DNA of 64,000 nucleotides, from positions 3,844 to 67,843 of the forward strand of contig JBPYFJ010000035.1 in NCBI GenBank assembly GCA_051985675.1, read 5' to 3'. Position numbers and translations under genes: made by a program. The notes beneath the pieces were generated by a model. That model worked only from the letters and a program-made list of their open reading frames with translations, searched no databases and was not told the DNA's origin. This document shows positions 44,139-52,240 of this stretch, one piece after another. How positions within the stretch are numbered: the first letter of the stretch is position 1; every line of letters begins with the position of its first letter. Source of the stretch: JAFAXD01 sp051985675. Lineage in GTDB: Bacteria > Pseudomonadota > Alphaproteobacteria > Rhizobiales > Xanthobacteraceae.

Positions 44139-44893
44139 ATGGCGCGTTATCTGATCATCCTTATCGTCGCGTGCGTGGCGGTGTCGGTTGCGAGTGCGCG
44201 CGCCGAGGACGCGAAAGTGTTGACCGCCGGCGCGATGAAGCCGGTGTTGCTGGCGGTCGCCGACGACTTTCACGCGGCCAGCGGGCACACCATGAGCGTC
44301 GACAACGACACCGTCGGCGCGCTGGTGAAGCGCATTCAGGGCGGCGCAACGTTCGATGTCGCGATCCTGACGCCGGCGGCGAACGAGGAACTCTCCAAGG
44401 CCGGCAAGATCGTGCGCGCCGGCGATCTGGCGCGGGTCGGGATCAGCGTGATCGTCAAAGCGGGCGCGCCGAAACCCGACATCAGCACGGTTGCGGCGTT
44501 CAAGCAGGCGCTGCTGCAGGCGAAATCGATCGCCTATATCGACCCGGCGAGTGGCGGCTCGAGCGGAATCTATCTGGCCGGTCTGTTCCAGCGGCTCGGG
44601 ATCGCGGACGCACTCAAGCCGAAGAGCAAGCTCAAGCAGGGCGGCAGCACGGCCGATCTGGTCGCGAGCGGCGAAGCCGAACTCGCCTGCAGCAGAACAG
44701 TGAAATCGCGTTCGCCCCCGGCGTCACGCTGGTCGGGCCGCTGCCCGCCGAGATCCAGAACTACACGATCTACGCGGCCGGGCTCAGCACCAAGCCGCAG
44801 GCGCCGACCGCTGCGCTCGCGCTGTTGGCCTGGCTGATGCGCCCGGCGATGGCGCCGGTGCTTAAGGACAAGGGATTGCTGCCGCCGTCCTGA
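44139..44893 (+). pseudogene. ModA-like substrate-binding protein with a frameshift
   Basis: Starts at ATG 44139 with a signal peptide ending ARAED. The first frame encodes LTAGAMKPVLLAVADDFHAA, GATFDVAILTPAANEEL and DPASGGSSGIYLAGLFQRLG through to GEAELA, as in molybdate-type binding proteins. At about 44688 the sense switches: the continuation QQNSEIAFAPGVTLVGPLP to MAPVLKDKGLLPPS is in another frame, ending at 44893. One base appears missing. Either a recent pseudogene or a sequencing error; without repair the first frame runs to 44837 with an Arg/Ser-rich tail. Confidence 0.75.
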
Positions 44894-44932
44894 TTTGGCG
44901 CGGCGGGCGACCAAAGTGTTAGGGCGATGACC

Positions 44933-45850
44933 TTATTCGCCGCGGCGCGCGCGCCGGTTGACCCAGCCGACGGCCAAGCCCGCAAAGCGCCCCATCGGCG
45001 GCCGGCTGGCATACGGCTCATCGAGCGAATATCCCCGTGCGTAGTGCAGGTCGCGCGGCGGCTCGACAACCTTGCGATAGAGGTGCCAGGTCGAGTGGCC
45101 GAGGATCGGCACCACGATGGCGAGGCCGAAGAAGAACGGCAGCGAACCGATCACCAGCAGCACCGCGACGATCAAGCCCCAGACCGCCATGGTCACCGGG
45201 TTCGCCGCAACCGCGCGCACCGAGGTCCACAGCGCCACCGCGGCGCCGACGTCGCGATCGAGCAGCAGCGGAAACGAGACGACGCTGATCGTCAGCACCG
45301 CGACCGCGTAGAGAAAGCCGATGCCGTTGCCGAGGACGATCAGGTACCAGCCGGTCTCGGTGGTGAGCACGTCGTGCGCGAAACCGGTGAGCGAGCTTGG
45401 GGCGAGCACGCCGAACAACGACTGGTAGATCGCCTGCGCGGTTGCGAGCCAGGCGATGAAGATCAGCATCAACAACGCGCCGAGCGCGAGGATGGCGGGG
45501 AACGACGGCGACTTGCGAATGTCGAAAATATGCGTCCAGTGGGTATCGAGGCCCTGTTCGCGGCGGCGGCTGAGCTCGTAGAGGCCGACGGCGGCGAGCG
45601 GTCCGACCAGGGCAAAACCGGTCGAGAGCGGATAGAGCAGGGGCAGTACGTCGTAGCCAAACGCCATGCGGGCCAACACAAAGCCGACGATCGGGTAGAT
45701 CAGCCCGAGGAAGATGACGTGGCTCGGCATCGCGGCAAAATCATCAAGCCCGTGCGCCAAGGCGTCCCTGATGTCGTCAAGCCCGATCTTGCGAACCGTC
45801 AGACGGGCTGGGGTTTCAGTTGGGCCATTGATGACATGAATATGCGCCAT
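44933..45850 (-). CDS. DUF2189-family integral membrane protein
   Basis: 305 aa from ATG 45850 (MAHIHVING). About six transmembrane helices between residues 40 and 260; DUF2189 features include LTVRKIGLDDIRDALAHGLDDF at the start of the membrane part and FPLLLDRDVGAAVALWTSVRAV. Ends in a basic tail. Function unknown; inner membrane. Confidence 0.78.
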   Translation of the reverse strand: MAHIHVINGPTETPARLTVRKIGLDDIRDALAHGLDDFAAMPSHVIFLGLIYPIVGFVLARMAFGYDVLPLLYPLSTGFALVGPLAAVGLYELSRRREQGLDTHWTHIFDIRKSPSFPAILALGALLMLIFIAWLATAQAIYQSLFGVLAPSSLTGFAHDVLTTETGWYLIVLGNGIGFLYAVAVLTISVVSFPLLLDRDVGAAVALWTSVRAVAANPVTMAVWGLIVAVLLVIGSLPFFFGLAIVVPILGHSTWHLYRKVVEPPRDLHYARGYSLDEPYASRPPMGRFAGLAVGWVNRRARRGE

Positions 45851-46001
45851 GACGATGCCTCCCGATCGCGATCGCGGCGCACGGACCCGTGGCCGGATCA
45901 TGCCTGAGTAAGATGACTCGCCAACAGCCGTTCTGTTCCTTCACAATTGTGTGCAGCTTATTGCGCTGCGCAACCATTAGGACTCACCCGAGAGGTTGGA
46001 G

Positions 46002-46703
46002 ATGATCGTCAAGGCGCTGTTTTTCGACGTGTTTGGAACGCTGGTCGATTGGCGCACCAGCATCGCGCGTGAGGCGGAAGCGCTGCTCAGGCCGCTCGGC
46101 TTCGCCATCGACTGGCCTGCGTTCGCGGACGCGTGGCGCGCGGAATATCAGCCCGCCATGACCGAGGTGCGGGAGGGCCGCACGCGGTTTTGCAAGCTCG
46201 ACCTGCTGCATCGCAAAAACCTCGAGCGCATCCTGCCGCGGTTCGGACTGGCGTCGGTGCCGCCGGCGCTGCTCGACGATCTCAATCTGGCGTGGCACCG
46301 CCTCGACGGCTGGCCGGATTCCGCGCCGGGGCTTGCGCGCCTCAAGCGCAAGTTTGCGATCGCGCCGGTGTCCAACGGCAATATTTCGCTGATGGTCGAT
46401 CTCGCCCGTCGCAACGGCTTTCCGTGGGACGCGATTTTGGGCTCGGAGATCGCCGGCGATTTCAAGCCGAAGCCGCGCGTCTATCTCGCCGCCTGCAAGG
46501 CGCTCGATCTCGCACCTGAACAATGCATGATGGTGGCGGCGCATGCGAGCGATCTTGCCGCCGCCGCGGCCTGCGGTTTGCGCACCGGATTCGTCGCGCG
46601 CCCCAACGAGTACGGCCCCGGCAAGGGATCGAAGGCGCCGAAGGCGCCGGTCGACGCCGACGCGGCGAGTCTCGAAGAGCTCGCAACGAAGCTCGGCGCC
46701 TAA
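46002..46703 (+). CDS. Haloacid dehalogenase type II-like HAD hydrolase
   Basis: 233 aa from ATG 46002, with GAGG six bases before; a TTG at 45996 is also in frame. HAD motifs: nucleophile Asp in ALFFDVFGTLVDWR, VSNGNISLMVDLARR (motif II Ser), Lys in GDFKPKPRVYLAA, and MMVAAHASDLAAAAACG (motif IV). The pattern FDVFGTLVDWR plus VSNGN is that of L-2-haloacid dehalogenases, though many relatives act on phosphates. Converges with the MFS gene 16 bp away. Confidence 0.8.
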   Translation: MIVKALFFDVFGTLVDWRTSIAREAEALLRPLGFAIDWPAFADAWRAEYQPAMTEVREGRTRFCKLDLLHRKNLERILPRFGLASVPPALLDDLNLAWHRLDGWPDSAPGLARLKRKFAIAPVSNGNISLMVDLARRNGFPWDAILGSEIAGDFKPKPRVYLAACKALDLAPEQCMMVAAHASDLAAAAACGLRTGFVARPNEYGPGKGSKAPKAPVDADAASLEELATKLGA

Positions 46704-46719
46704 GCGTGTCCCGCTGCAG

Positions 46720-48048
46720 CTACTCGTATTCGCCCTCGATATCCTTGCCGGTGTAGTCGGTCATCATCGCGACCGCGATCAGGGTTATCACCGCGCACAC
46801 CGCGATGTAGCCGGCGATCGCGTACGGCGTTCCGTAGGTCGCGTAGAGCCAGGTCGCGATCAGCGGCGCCGGGCCGCCGGCGATCACCGACGCCATCTGA
46901 TAGCCGAGCGACGCACCGCTGTAGCGCAGCCGGCCGGTGAACGACTCGGCGATCAGCGCCGCCTGCGGGCCGTACATCATGTCGTGCGGCACGAGCGACA
47001 GCACGATCGCAATGAAGATCACCGCCAGCGAACCGGTGTTGAGCATGCCGAAGTAGACGAAGCCGAACACGCCGACGGTCACCGCGCCGATCACATACAT
47101 GCGCTTGCGCCCGATGCGGTCGGAGATGTGTCCGAACAGCGGGATCGACACGAACGAGAGCACTGATGCGGCGAGCACCGCCACTAGCAGGAAGTCGCGC
47201 GACACCTTGAGCGAGGCAGTGCCGTAGGCGAACACGAAGGCGGTGAAGATGTAGAACGGTGCCTGCTCGGCGAGGCGCGCGAACGCGCTGAGGATGATTT
47301 CCTTCGGCTGCCGCTTGATGACCTCGAGCATCGGGGTCTTTTCGATTTTCTTCTCCGCAACGAGCTTGCTGAAGACCGGCGTCTCCATGATTCCGAGACG
47401 GATCCACAGGCCGACCGCAACCAGGATCAGGCTCAGGAAGAACGGCACGCGCCAGCCCCAGGTCAGGAACTGGTCGCCTGCGAAATAGCTGAAGCCGAGC
47501 ACGGCCAGATTGGCCAGGAACAGGCCGCACGGAACCCCGAACTGCGGCCAGGACGCGATGAACCCGCGCGAGCCGTGGGTCTTGCACCACTCCATCGACA
47601 GCAGCACCGAGCCGCCCCACTCGCCGCCGACGCCGACGCCCTGGATGAAGCGCAACACGGTGAGGATGATCGCACCCCAGATGCCGATCTGCTCATAGGT
47701 CGGGACCACCGCGACCAGGAAGGTCGCAATACCCATCAGCAACAGCGTGATGATCAGGGTGGACTTGCGCCCGATGCGATCGCCGTAGTGCCCGAAAATC
47801 GCGGCGCCGACCGGCCGCGCCACGAACCCGATCGCGTAGATGCCAAACGCGTTCAGCGTGCCGGTGAGGCGATCGGTTTCCGGGAAGAACAACTTGGCGA
47901 ACACCAAACCGGTGACGATGCTGTAGAGAAAAAAATCGTACCACTCGATCGCCGTACCGACGGTCGATGCGATCACGGCGCGGCGAAGCTGCCGCGTGTG
48001 TTCGGCGTCGGACAGCGGGGCGGTGGTGACGGTGGCGGCGACGGCCAT
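46720..48048 (-). CDS. MFS transporter, metabolite:H+ symporter (MHS) family
   Basis: 442 aa, twelve predicted membrane helices. MHS pattern: TVGTAIEWYDFFLYSIVTGLV in helix 1, GHYGDRIGRKSTLIITLLLMG in loop 2-3, GVGVGGEWGGSVLLSMEW in helix 4-5, and a repeat of the loop motif at HISDRIGRKRMYV. Family members import shikimate, proline/betaine, citrate or similar acids. No neighbour defines the substrate. Confidence 0.85.
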   Translation of the reverse strand: MAVAATVTTAPLSDAEHTRQLRRAVIASTVGTAIEWYDFFLYSIVTGLVFAKLFFPETDRLTGTLNAFGIYAIGFVARPVGAAIFGHYGDRIGRKSTLIITLLLMGIATFLVAVVPTYEQIGIWGAIILTVLRFIQGVGVGGEWGGSVLLSMEWCKTHGSRGFIASWPQFGVPCGLFLANLAVLGFSYFAGDQFLTWGWRVPFFLSLILVAVGLWIRLGIMETPVFSKLVAEKKIEKTPMLEVIKRQPKEIILSAFARLAEQAPFYIFTAFVFAYGTASLKVSRDFLLVAVLAASVLSFVSIPLFGHISDRIGRKRMYVIGAVTVGVFGFVYFGMLNTGSLAVIFIAIVLSLVPHDMMYGPQAALIAESFTGRLRYSGASLGYQMASVIAGGPAPLIATWLYATYGTPYAIAGYIAVCAVITLIAVAMMTDYTGKDIEGEYE

Positions 48049-48171
48049 GGATGCTTCTCCCTGACAATGCGCTGCGCTCGCACAGTGCTTGTTTCTGTTA
48101 CGATAACGATGCGCTCAAAGCCCATATGCCGCAAGGGCATGGCGCGCGTTTCCAACCGCCGGGAGTAGACC

Positions 48172-48981
48172 ATGACGGTCCGCATCGAACAGCAGGAACA
48201 CGTCACCACGATCATCATCGATCGCGTCGATGCGCGCAACGCCGTCGATTATGCGACCGCCGACGCGCTGACGGAGGCCTTTCTCGCCTTCGAGGCGGAT
48301 GCGGATGCCAGGGTCGCGGTATTCTGGGGTGCCGGCGGGACGTTCTGCGCCGGCTACGACCTCAAGTACGCTGCGACGCTTGCCGATCCGGATGCGTTCC
48401 GGCGCGACTTCACCGCGCGCATCGATTTTCCCTCCACCGGCGTCATTCCGCGCGGCCCGATGGGGCCGTCGCGGCTCGCTCTGTCGAAGCCGGTGATCGC
48501 CGCGGTTGAAGGCGCCTCAGTCGCGGGTGGCATGGAGCTCGCGCTCTGGTGCGACATGCGGGTGATGGCGGAGGATGCCTACTTCGGCGTCTATTGCCGG
48601 CGCTGGGGCATTCCGCTAATCGACGGCGGCACCGTGCGCCTGCCGCGACTCGTCGGCGCCGGGCGCGCGATGGACATCATCCTAACGGGACGCAAGGTGC
48701 CGGCCGACGAGGCGTTGCGCATCGGGCTCGCCGAACGCGTGGTGCCGCGCGGCTCTGCGCGCGCCGCGGCGGAGGAGCTCGCGCGCGAGATTGCGCGCTT
48801 CCCGCAGGCGGCGGTGCGGGCCGACCGGCGCAGCGCCTATGAAAGCTTCGGCCTTGGCACCCGCGACGCGCTGGCGCTGGAGTGGGCGGGCGGCATCGAC
48901 GCCTTCATGCTGGAGGGCGCGGCCGGCGCCGCGCGCTTTGCGCAGGGACGCGGGCGGCAGGGCGACTTCCTGGATATTTGA
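48172..48981 (+). CDS. Crotonase/enoyl-CoA hydratase-family protein, atypical active site
   Basis: 269 aa. Crotonase fold: HVTTIIIDRVDARNAVDYAT, oxyanion strands GTFCAGYDLKYA and EGASVAGGMELALWCDMRV, then CRRWGIPLIDGGTVRLPRL. By eye the two catalytic glutamates of enoyl-CoA hydratase fall on Cys (YCRRWG) and Asp (RAMDIIL), so simple hydratase activity is doubtful. It probably catalyses another CoA-dependent reaction (isomerase, hydrolase or similar). Confidence 0.75.
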   Translation: MTVRIEQQEHVTTIIIDRVDARNAVDYATADALTEAFLAFEADADARVAVFWGAGGTFCAGYDLKYAATLADPDAFRRDFTARIDFPSTGVIPRGPMGPSRLALSKPVIAAVEGASVAGGMELALWCDMRVMAEDAYFGVYCRRWGIPLIDGGTVRLPRLVGAGRAMDIILTGRKVPADEALRIGLAERVVPRGSARAAAEELAREIARFPQAAVRADRRSAYESFGLGTRDALALEWAGGIDAFMLEGAAGAARFAQGRGRQGDFLDI

Positions 48982-49030
48982 ATTTTGTGGGAGCGAGGCT
49001 CGCGTTAGCGGAGCATGCAATACGTTCAGT

Positions 49031-49149
49031 CCTCGTCCTGAGGAGCCTCGCGCAGCGAGGTGTCTCGAAGGACGGCCAAGGGGAACGTCGTCGCTCTTGG
49101 CCCATCCTTCGAGACGCGTGACCTGGCGGTCACGCTCCTCAGGATGAGG
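49031..49149. repeat. Palindromic intergenic repeat (CCTGAGGAGC type)
   Basis: Arms CCTCGTCCTGAGGAGC (49031-49046) and GCTCCTCAGGATGAGG (49134-49149) match with one mismatch; inside them GTCTCGAAGGACGG (49062) pairs with CCATCCTTCGAGAC (49102). The same arm words recur at 50391-50525. Repeats of this sequence family are, from memory, frequent in bradyrhizobial intergenic DNA. Confidence 0.75.
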
Positions 49150-49202
49150 CCCGAAAGTTTGACTGGCGCTCAGGTGGAGCGAGCCGTGAAGGACGTTGCG
49201 AC

Positions 49203-49700
49203 ATGAAGATCACCTCCGGCGGGCAAGGCGGCGTCGACCGCGCGGCGCTTGATACGGCGATCGCCTGCGGCATCGACTACGGCGGGTGGTGCCCGCGCGG
49301 CGGCTGGGCCGAGGACTTTCCGCAGCCGCCCGGCCTGCTCGCCAAATATCCAAAGCTGGTCGAGACCCCGCGCGCCGATCCGGCGCAGCGCACCGAGTGG
49401 AACGTGCGCGATGCGCACGCGATCCTGATCGTGGTCGGGGAGGGCGGCACCGCGGTGTCGGAGGGGACCGCGCTGGCGGTTGCACTCGCGCAACGCTACC
49501 GGCATCCGACGATGACGATCGATCCCGGCCACCCGGAGGCCTGCGCGCGCGCAATCGCCTGGCTTACGGCGCAGCATGCCGCGTTCGGCGAGGCGTTCGT
49601 GCTCAGCATCGGCGGCCCGCGCGAGAGCGAGGCGCCCGGCGTCTACGCACGGGCACTGGCGTTCCTGCACGATGTGTTGCCGCGGGCGCGTTCGGGTTAG
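49203..49700 (+). CDS. Putative molybdenum-carrier / YpsA-like nucleotide-binding protein
   Basis: 165 aa. Begins KITSGGQGGVDRAALDTAIACG, followed by YGGWCPRGGWAEDFPQP and ILIVVGEGGTAVSEGTALAV: a Rossmann-like fold of the SLOG/YpsA group, often annotated as putative molybdenum carrier. These bind nucleotide-like ligands; the real ligand is unknown. Ten bp before the MaoC gene, so probably co-transcribed. Confidence 0.75.
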   Translation: MKITSGGQGGVDRAALDTAIACGIDYGGWCPRGGWAEDFPQPPGLLAKYPKLVETPRADPAQRTEWNVRDAHAILIVVGEGGTAVSEGTALAVALAQRYRHPTMTIDPGHPEACARAIAWLTAQHAAFGEAFVLSIGGPRESEAPGVYARALAFLHDVLPRARSG

Positions 49701-49709
49701 ATTTGTCCC

Positions 49710-50165
49710 ATGCTCGAGTTGCGCACGCTGTTCTTCGAAGACCTCTCGGTCGGCATGACCGAGACGCTCACCAAGACCGTTGCGTCCTCCGACGTGATCG
49801 GCTTCGCGCAGCTCACCGGCGACCGCAATCCGATTCATCTCTCCGAGCATTTCGCGGCGAAAACCACGTTCGGCCGCCGCATCGCGCACGGGCTCTACAC
49901 CGCGAGCCTGATCTCGGCGGTGCTGGGCACACGGCTGCCGGGGCCGGGCGCGGTCTATGTCTCGCAGACGCTGAACTTTCGCGCGCCGGTCAAGATCGGC
50001 GACACCGTCGAGGTGACGGTCGTGGTCGCGGAACTCTTTCCCGAGCGCCTGCGCGCGCGGCTCACCTGCATCTGCCGGGTCAAGAACGACATCGTGCTCG
50101 ACGGCGAGGCGCTGGTGAAAGTGCCCTCGCAGGCCGCGAAAGGGCGGCCGCAGCCGAGGCTCTAG
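49710..50165 (+). CDS. MaoC-family (R)-specific enoyl-CoA hydratase-like protein
   Basis: 151 aa single hot-dog fold. The R-hydratase catalytic motif is present: FAQLTGDRNPIHLSEHFA (Asp and His) and FGRRIAHGLYTASLISAVLGTRLPGPG, then YVSQTLNFRAPVKIGDTVEV. Acts on (R)-3-hydroxyacyl-CoA, often feeding polyhydroxyalkanoate synthesis (PhaJ role); this is inferred from the family. Confidence 0.85.
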   Translation: MLELRTLFFEDLSVGMTETLTKTVASSDVIGFAQLTGDRNPIHLSEHFAAKTTFGRRIAHGLYTASLISAVLGTRLPGPGAVYVSQTLNFRAPVKIGDTVEVTVVVAELFPERLRARLTCICRVKNDIVLDGEALVKVPSQAAKGRPQPRL

Positions 50166-50204
50166 CGGCCCGCAAGCCATGCGCCCGCGCCATGGGGTTT
50201 GCCG

Positions 50205-50311
50205 CCATGGATGCCCGCATGGATGCCCGAATTGGCCGGTTCCGGGCATCCATGGATAACACCCTGATGCGGCAGACTTTATTGGACATGAAATGCCCAT
50301 GGATGCCCGAT
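50205..50311. repeat. CATGGATGCCCG repeat cluster
   Basis: CCATGGATGCCCG at 50205, CATGGATGCCCG at 50218, the reverse complement CGGGCATCCATGG at 50243 and CCATGGATGCCCG again at 50298. Three direct and one inverted copy in 107 bp, unevenly spaced, so not a CRISPR. The CGGGCATCCATGG copy can pair with either neighbour. Confidence 0.7.
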
Positions 50312-50332
50312 TGGCACCGAGAGGCACGCATC

Positions 50333-50361
50333 GCGCAGTTAAAGTGAAACTTTAACTGCGC
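50333..50361. repeat. Perfect 13-bp stem hairpin
   Basis: GCGCAGTTAAAGT (50333-50345), loop GAA, ACTTTAACTGCGC (50349-50361). A perfect 13-bp stem with a three-base loop. No T-run follows on either strand, so a classic intrinsic terminator is not indicated. Confidence 0.75.
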
Positions 50362-50390
50362 GCATGCCCAGCGTGGCCTTATCGTCGTGT

Positions 50391-50525
50391 GGCCATCCTT
50401 CGGGACGCGTCGCTACGCGACGCTCCTCAGGATGAGGACAGAGTGTGTCGCACGGCGGCCGACCCACAACCACCGGCCTCATCCTGAGGAGCGAGGCCGA
50501 AGGCCGAGCGTCTCGAAGGATGGCC
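50391..50525. repeat. Palindromic intergenic repeat (CCTGAGGAGC type), second copy
   Basis: GGCCATCCTTCGGGACGCG (50391) with GCTCCTCAGGATGAGG (50422-50437) on the left, CCTCATCCTGAGGAGC (50477-50492) with GCGTCTCGAAGGATGGCC (50508-50525) on the right. The inner 16-bp arms are perfect complements around a 39-nt loop, and the outer arms pair with one or two mismatches. Compared with 49031, the two half-elements are swapped in order. Confidence 0.75.
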
Positions 50526-50562
50526 GCAAGTAACGCCAGTGCATCCGGCGCACCGTCAGGTC

Positions 50563-51531
50563 CTATTCCGCCGCCTGCTTGTGCGGCGCCGGCGGCGGGG
50601 TGCCGTGAGTGTGGAAGGACTCGATCGTCTTGAGCCCCCACGCCTGGCCCTTCTTCCGCTCGGCCTCGTTCCACACGATCGTCTTCCAGTCCGGCGCCAG
50701 GATCAGCCGCGCGCCCGCATTGGCGACTTCGACCCGGTTGCCGCCCGGCTCGTAAAGATAAAGGAAGAACGTCTGCTGGATCGCGTGCTTGTGCGGGCCG
50801 GTCTCGATGTAGACGCCGTTCTCGAGGCAGATGTCGGCGGCGCGCAGCACATCTTCGCGGCTGTCGACCGCGTAGGTCACGTGATGGAAGCGGCCCGGCA
50901 CGCCGGTGTGGTCGAGCGAGATCGCGAGCTCATAGGATTTGTTGGTGCAGTTGAGCCAGATCGCCTGCTCGCCGCTCTCGAACACGATCTGCTCGGTCAG
51001 CCGCATGCCGAGCTTCTCCATGAAGAACTGGCGCGCGCCCGGAATGTCGACCGCGAAGAAATTGAGGTGGTCGAGCCGGCGCACCGAGATCCCGCGCGCG
51101 GGATATTTCTGCGCCTGGTTTTTCAGCGCTGGCTTGAGCTCGGCCGGCGGCTGGTACCACTCGGTCTCGTAGTAGAGCTCGATCAGGTGGCCGTCGGGGT
51201 CGCGGCACTGGTAGGCCGAGCCGTGGCCGATGTCGCCGTCGTTCCAGCCGACGTGAAACTGCGTGTCCTTGAGCGCGGCGACGCGCCGCGCGAGCGCTTC
51301 CGGACTGCGGGTGCGAAACGCCGTGTGCACGATGCCGTTGGTTTTCGAGGCGGTGAGCTTGAGGGTTGCGCGCTCGTAATCGTCCCAGGCGCGCAGGTAG
51401 ACGCTCTCGCCCTTGCGCCCGGACTCGGTCATGCCGAACACCTGGGTGAAGAACTTCAGCGACTCCTCGGGCTTGGGGGTCAGGATCTCGAGGTGGCCCA
51501 GATGCGCCAGATCCATGTTGGGTTCGGTCAC
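50563..51531 (-). CDS. Extradiol dioxygenase-like VOC protein (catechol 2,3-dioxygenase family)
   Basis: 322 aa from GTG 51531, selected because AGGAGAAG lies just upstream and the N-terminus then reads VTEPNMDLAHLGHLEILTP. Two VOC modules; the second shows the type I extradiol metal triad: His in RRLDHLNFFAVD, His in GRFHHVTYAVDS, Glu in GGNRVEVANAG. Expected reaction is meta-cleavage of a catechol using Fe(II) and O2. No other ring-cleavage pathway genes are adjacent. Confidence 0.82.
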   Translation of the reverse strand: MTEPNMDLAHLGHLEILTPKPEESLKFFTQVFGMTESGRKGESVYLRAWDDYERATLKLTASKTNGIVHTAFRTRSPEALARRVAALKDTQFHVGWNDGDIGHGSAYQCRDPDGHLIELYYETEWYQPPAELKPALKNQAQKYPARGISVRRLDHLNFFAVDIPGARQFFMEKLGMRLTEQIVFESGEQAIWLNCTNKSYELAISLDHTGVPGRFHHVTYAVDSREDVLRAADICLENGVYIETGPHKHAIQQTFFLYLYEPGGNRVEVANAGARLILAPDWKTIVWNEAERKKGQAWGLKTIESFHTHGTPPPAPHKQAAE

Positions 51532-51694
51532 GTAACTTCTCCTGCGGCGTGGTAATGCGCCTTGCCTACAAGGCGGGAGAAGGTGCTGCAAGGCGCATGG
51601 AAGCGCCCGGGTGGGCTCGCAGCTGCGCGCGCGAGCCCACGGTACGCTTGCTGCGTGCGGCTTGGCCGCATGTGCTCATGGACCAATTGGGGTG

Positions 51695-52180
51695 TCAGCG
51701 CTGCGCCTTTCGCCGAGCTTCCTCGAACGGCAGGCGGTCGAACAGGAAGCGGCTGTAGACGATCTTGCCGTTCTTCACTGTTACCCACTCCGCCCCCGGC
51801 GCGCTCTCGACCAGGGCGGTCTGCGTGTCGTACATGAGCATCGCGGTGGTCTCGTCTCCAAACGAGGCCAGCAGTTTCGTGCCCTTCAGCATCTTGACGA
51901 ATGGCGCCATGAAGGCCCGGTACGCCTCAGCACCTTCGATCCGCCCGGCGGGCGCGTCGCAAACGATGGATTCCGCGACGTACTGCATCGCCCGGTCCAT
52001 GTCGTGGTTGCTCCAGGCTTGGTGGTAGGCGAGTGCGATCTGCAAGGGGGTCGTTCGGTCGGTCATGTTTGCTCCTTCTAGGTTGCTGCCAAGGGACGCA
52101 TCGGCGCGCGCGATGTTGAGTGTGGCGATCCCCTGCAGGGCTGCGGCGCCGGCGAGCAACGTCCGTCGATCGATGGGCAT
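51695..52180 (-). CDS. SnoaL-like (NTF2-fold) protein with Tat-like leader and a second internal start
   Basis: 161 aa from ATG 52180, preceded by AAAGGAGGG six bases away. The leader MPIDRRTLLAGAAALQGIAT with ARADA is Tat-like. A second in-frame ATG at 52066 has its own AAGGAG and gives a 123-aa SnoaL domain without leader (MTDRTTPLQIALAYHQAWSN, CDAPAGRIEGAEAYRAF, RFLFDRLPFEEARR). SnoaL folds bind small hydrophobic ligands or act as cyclases/isomerases. Divergent from an ECF sigma gene 60 bp away. Confidence 0.75.
   Translation of the reverse strand: MPIDRRTLLAGAAALQGIATLNIARADASLGSNLEGANMTDRTTPLQIALAYHQAWSNHDMDRAMQYVAESIVCDAPAGRIEGAEAYRAFMAPFVKMLKGTKLLASFGDETTAMLMYDTQTALVESAPGAEWVTVKNGKIVYSRFLFDRLPFEEARRKAQR
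52070..52077 (-). promoter_or_regulatory. Internal Shine-Dalgarno for a shorter SnoaL-like product
   Basis: AAGGAGCA on the minus strand, ending three bases before ATG 52066, inside the reading frame that starts at 52180 (it codes for part of LEGA). Both this site and the one before 52180 are strong, so two products from one gene are possible. Confidence 0.5.
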
Positions 52181-52240
52181 AGGGCCCTCCTTTGCCACAG
52201 CTGTATTGACACCGACGGCACGGAAAAGGGACCGCACGCC

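Larger units (their letters stand above)
50166..50562. other. Repeat-rich gene-free gap
   Basis: 397 bp with no supportable gene between the MaoC gene and the VOC protein. It contains three different repeat types in succession: four CATGGATGCCCG words (50205-50311), a 13-bp-stem hairpin (50333-50361), and a CCTGAGGAGC-type palindrome (50391-50525). Possibly a landing site for repeat sequences. Confidence 0.7.

Noticed and set aside
50205..50311. CRISPR-like array
   Set aside because: Copies of CATGGATGCCCG are too few, unevenly spaced and include an inverted copy; no cas genes in the window.
50333..50361. Intrinsic terminator
   Set aside because: Strong hairpin but no T-run on either strand, so listed only as a hairpin.
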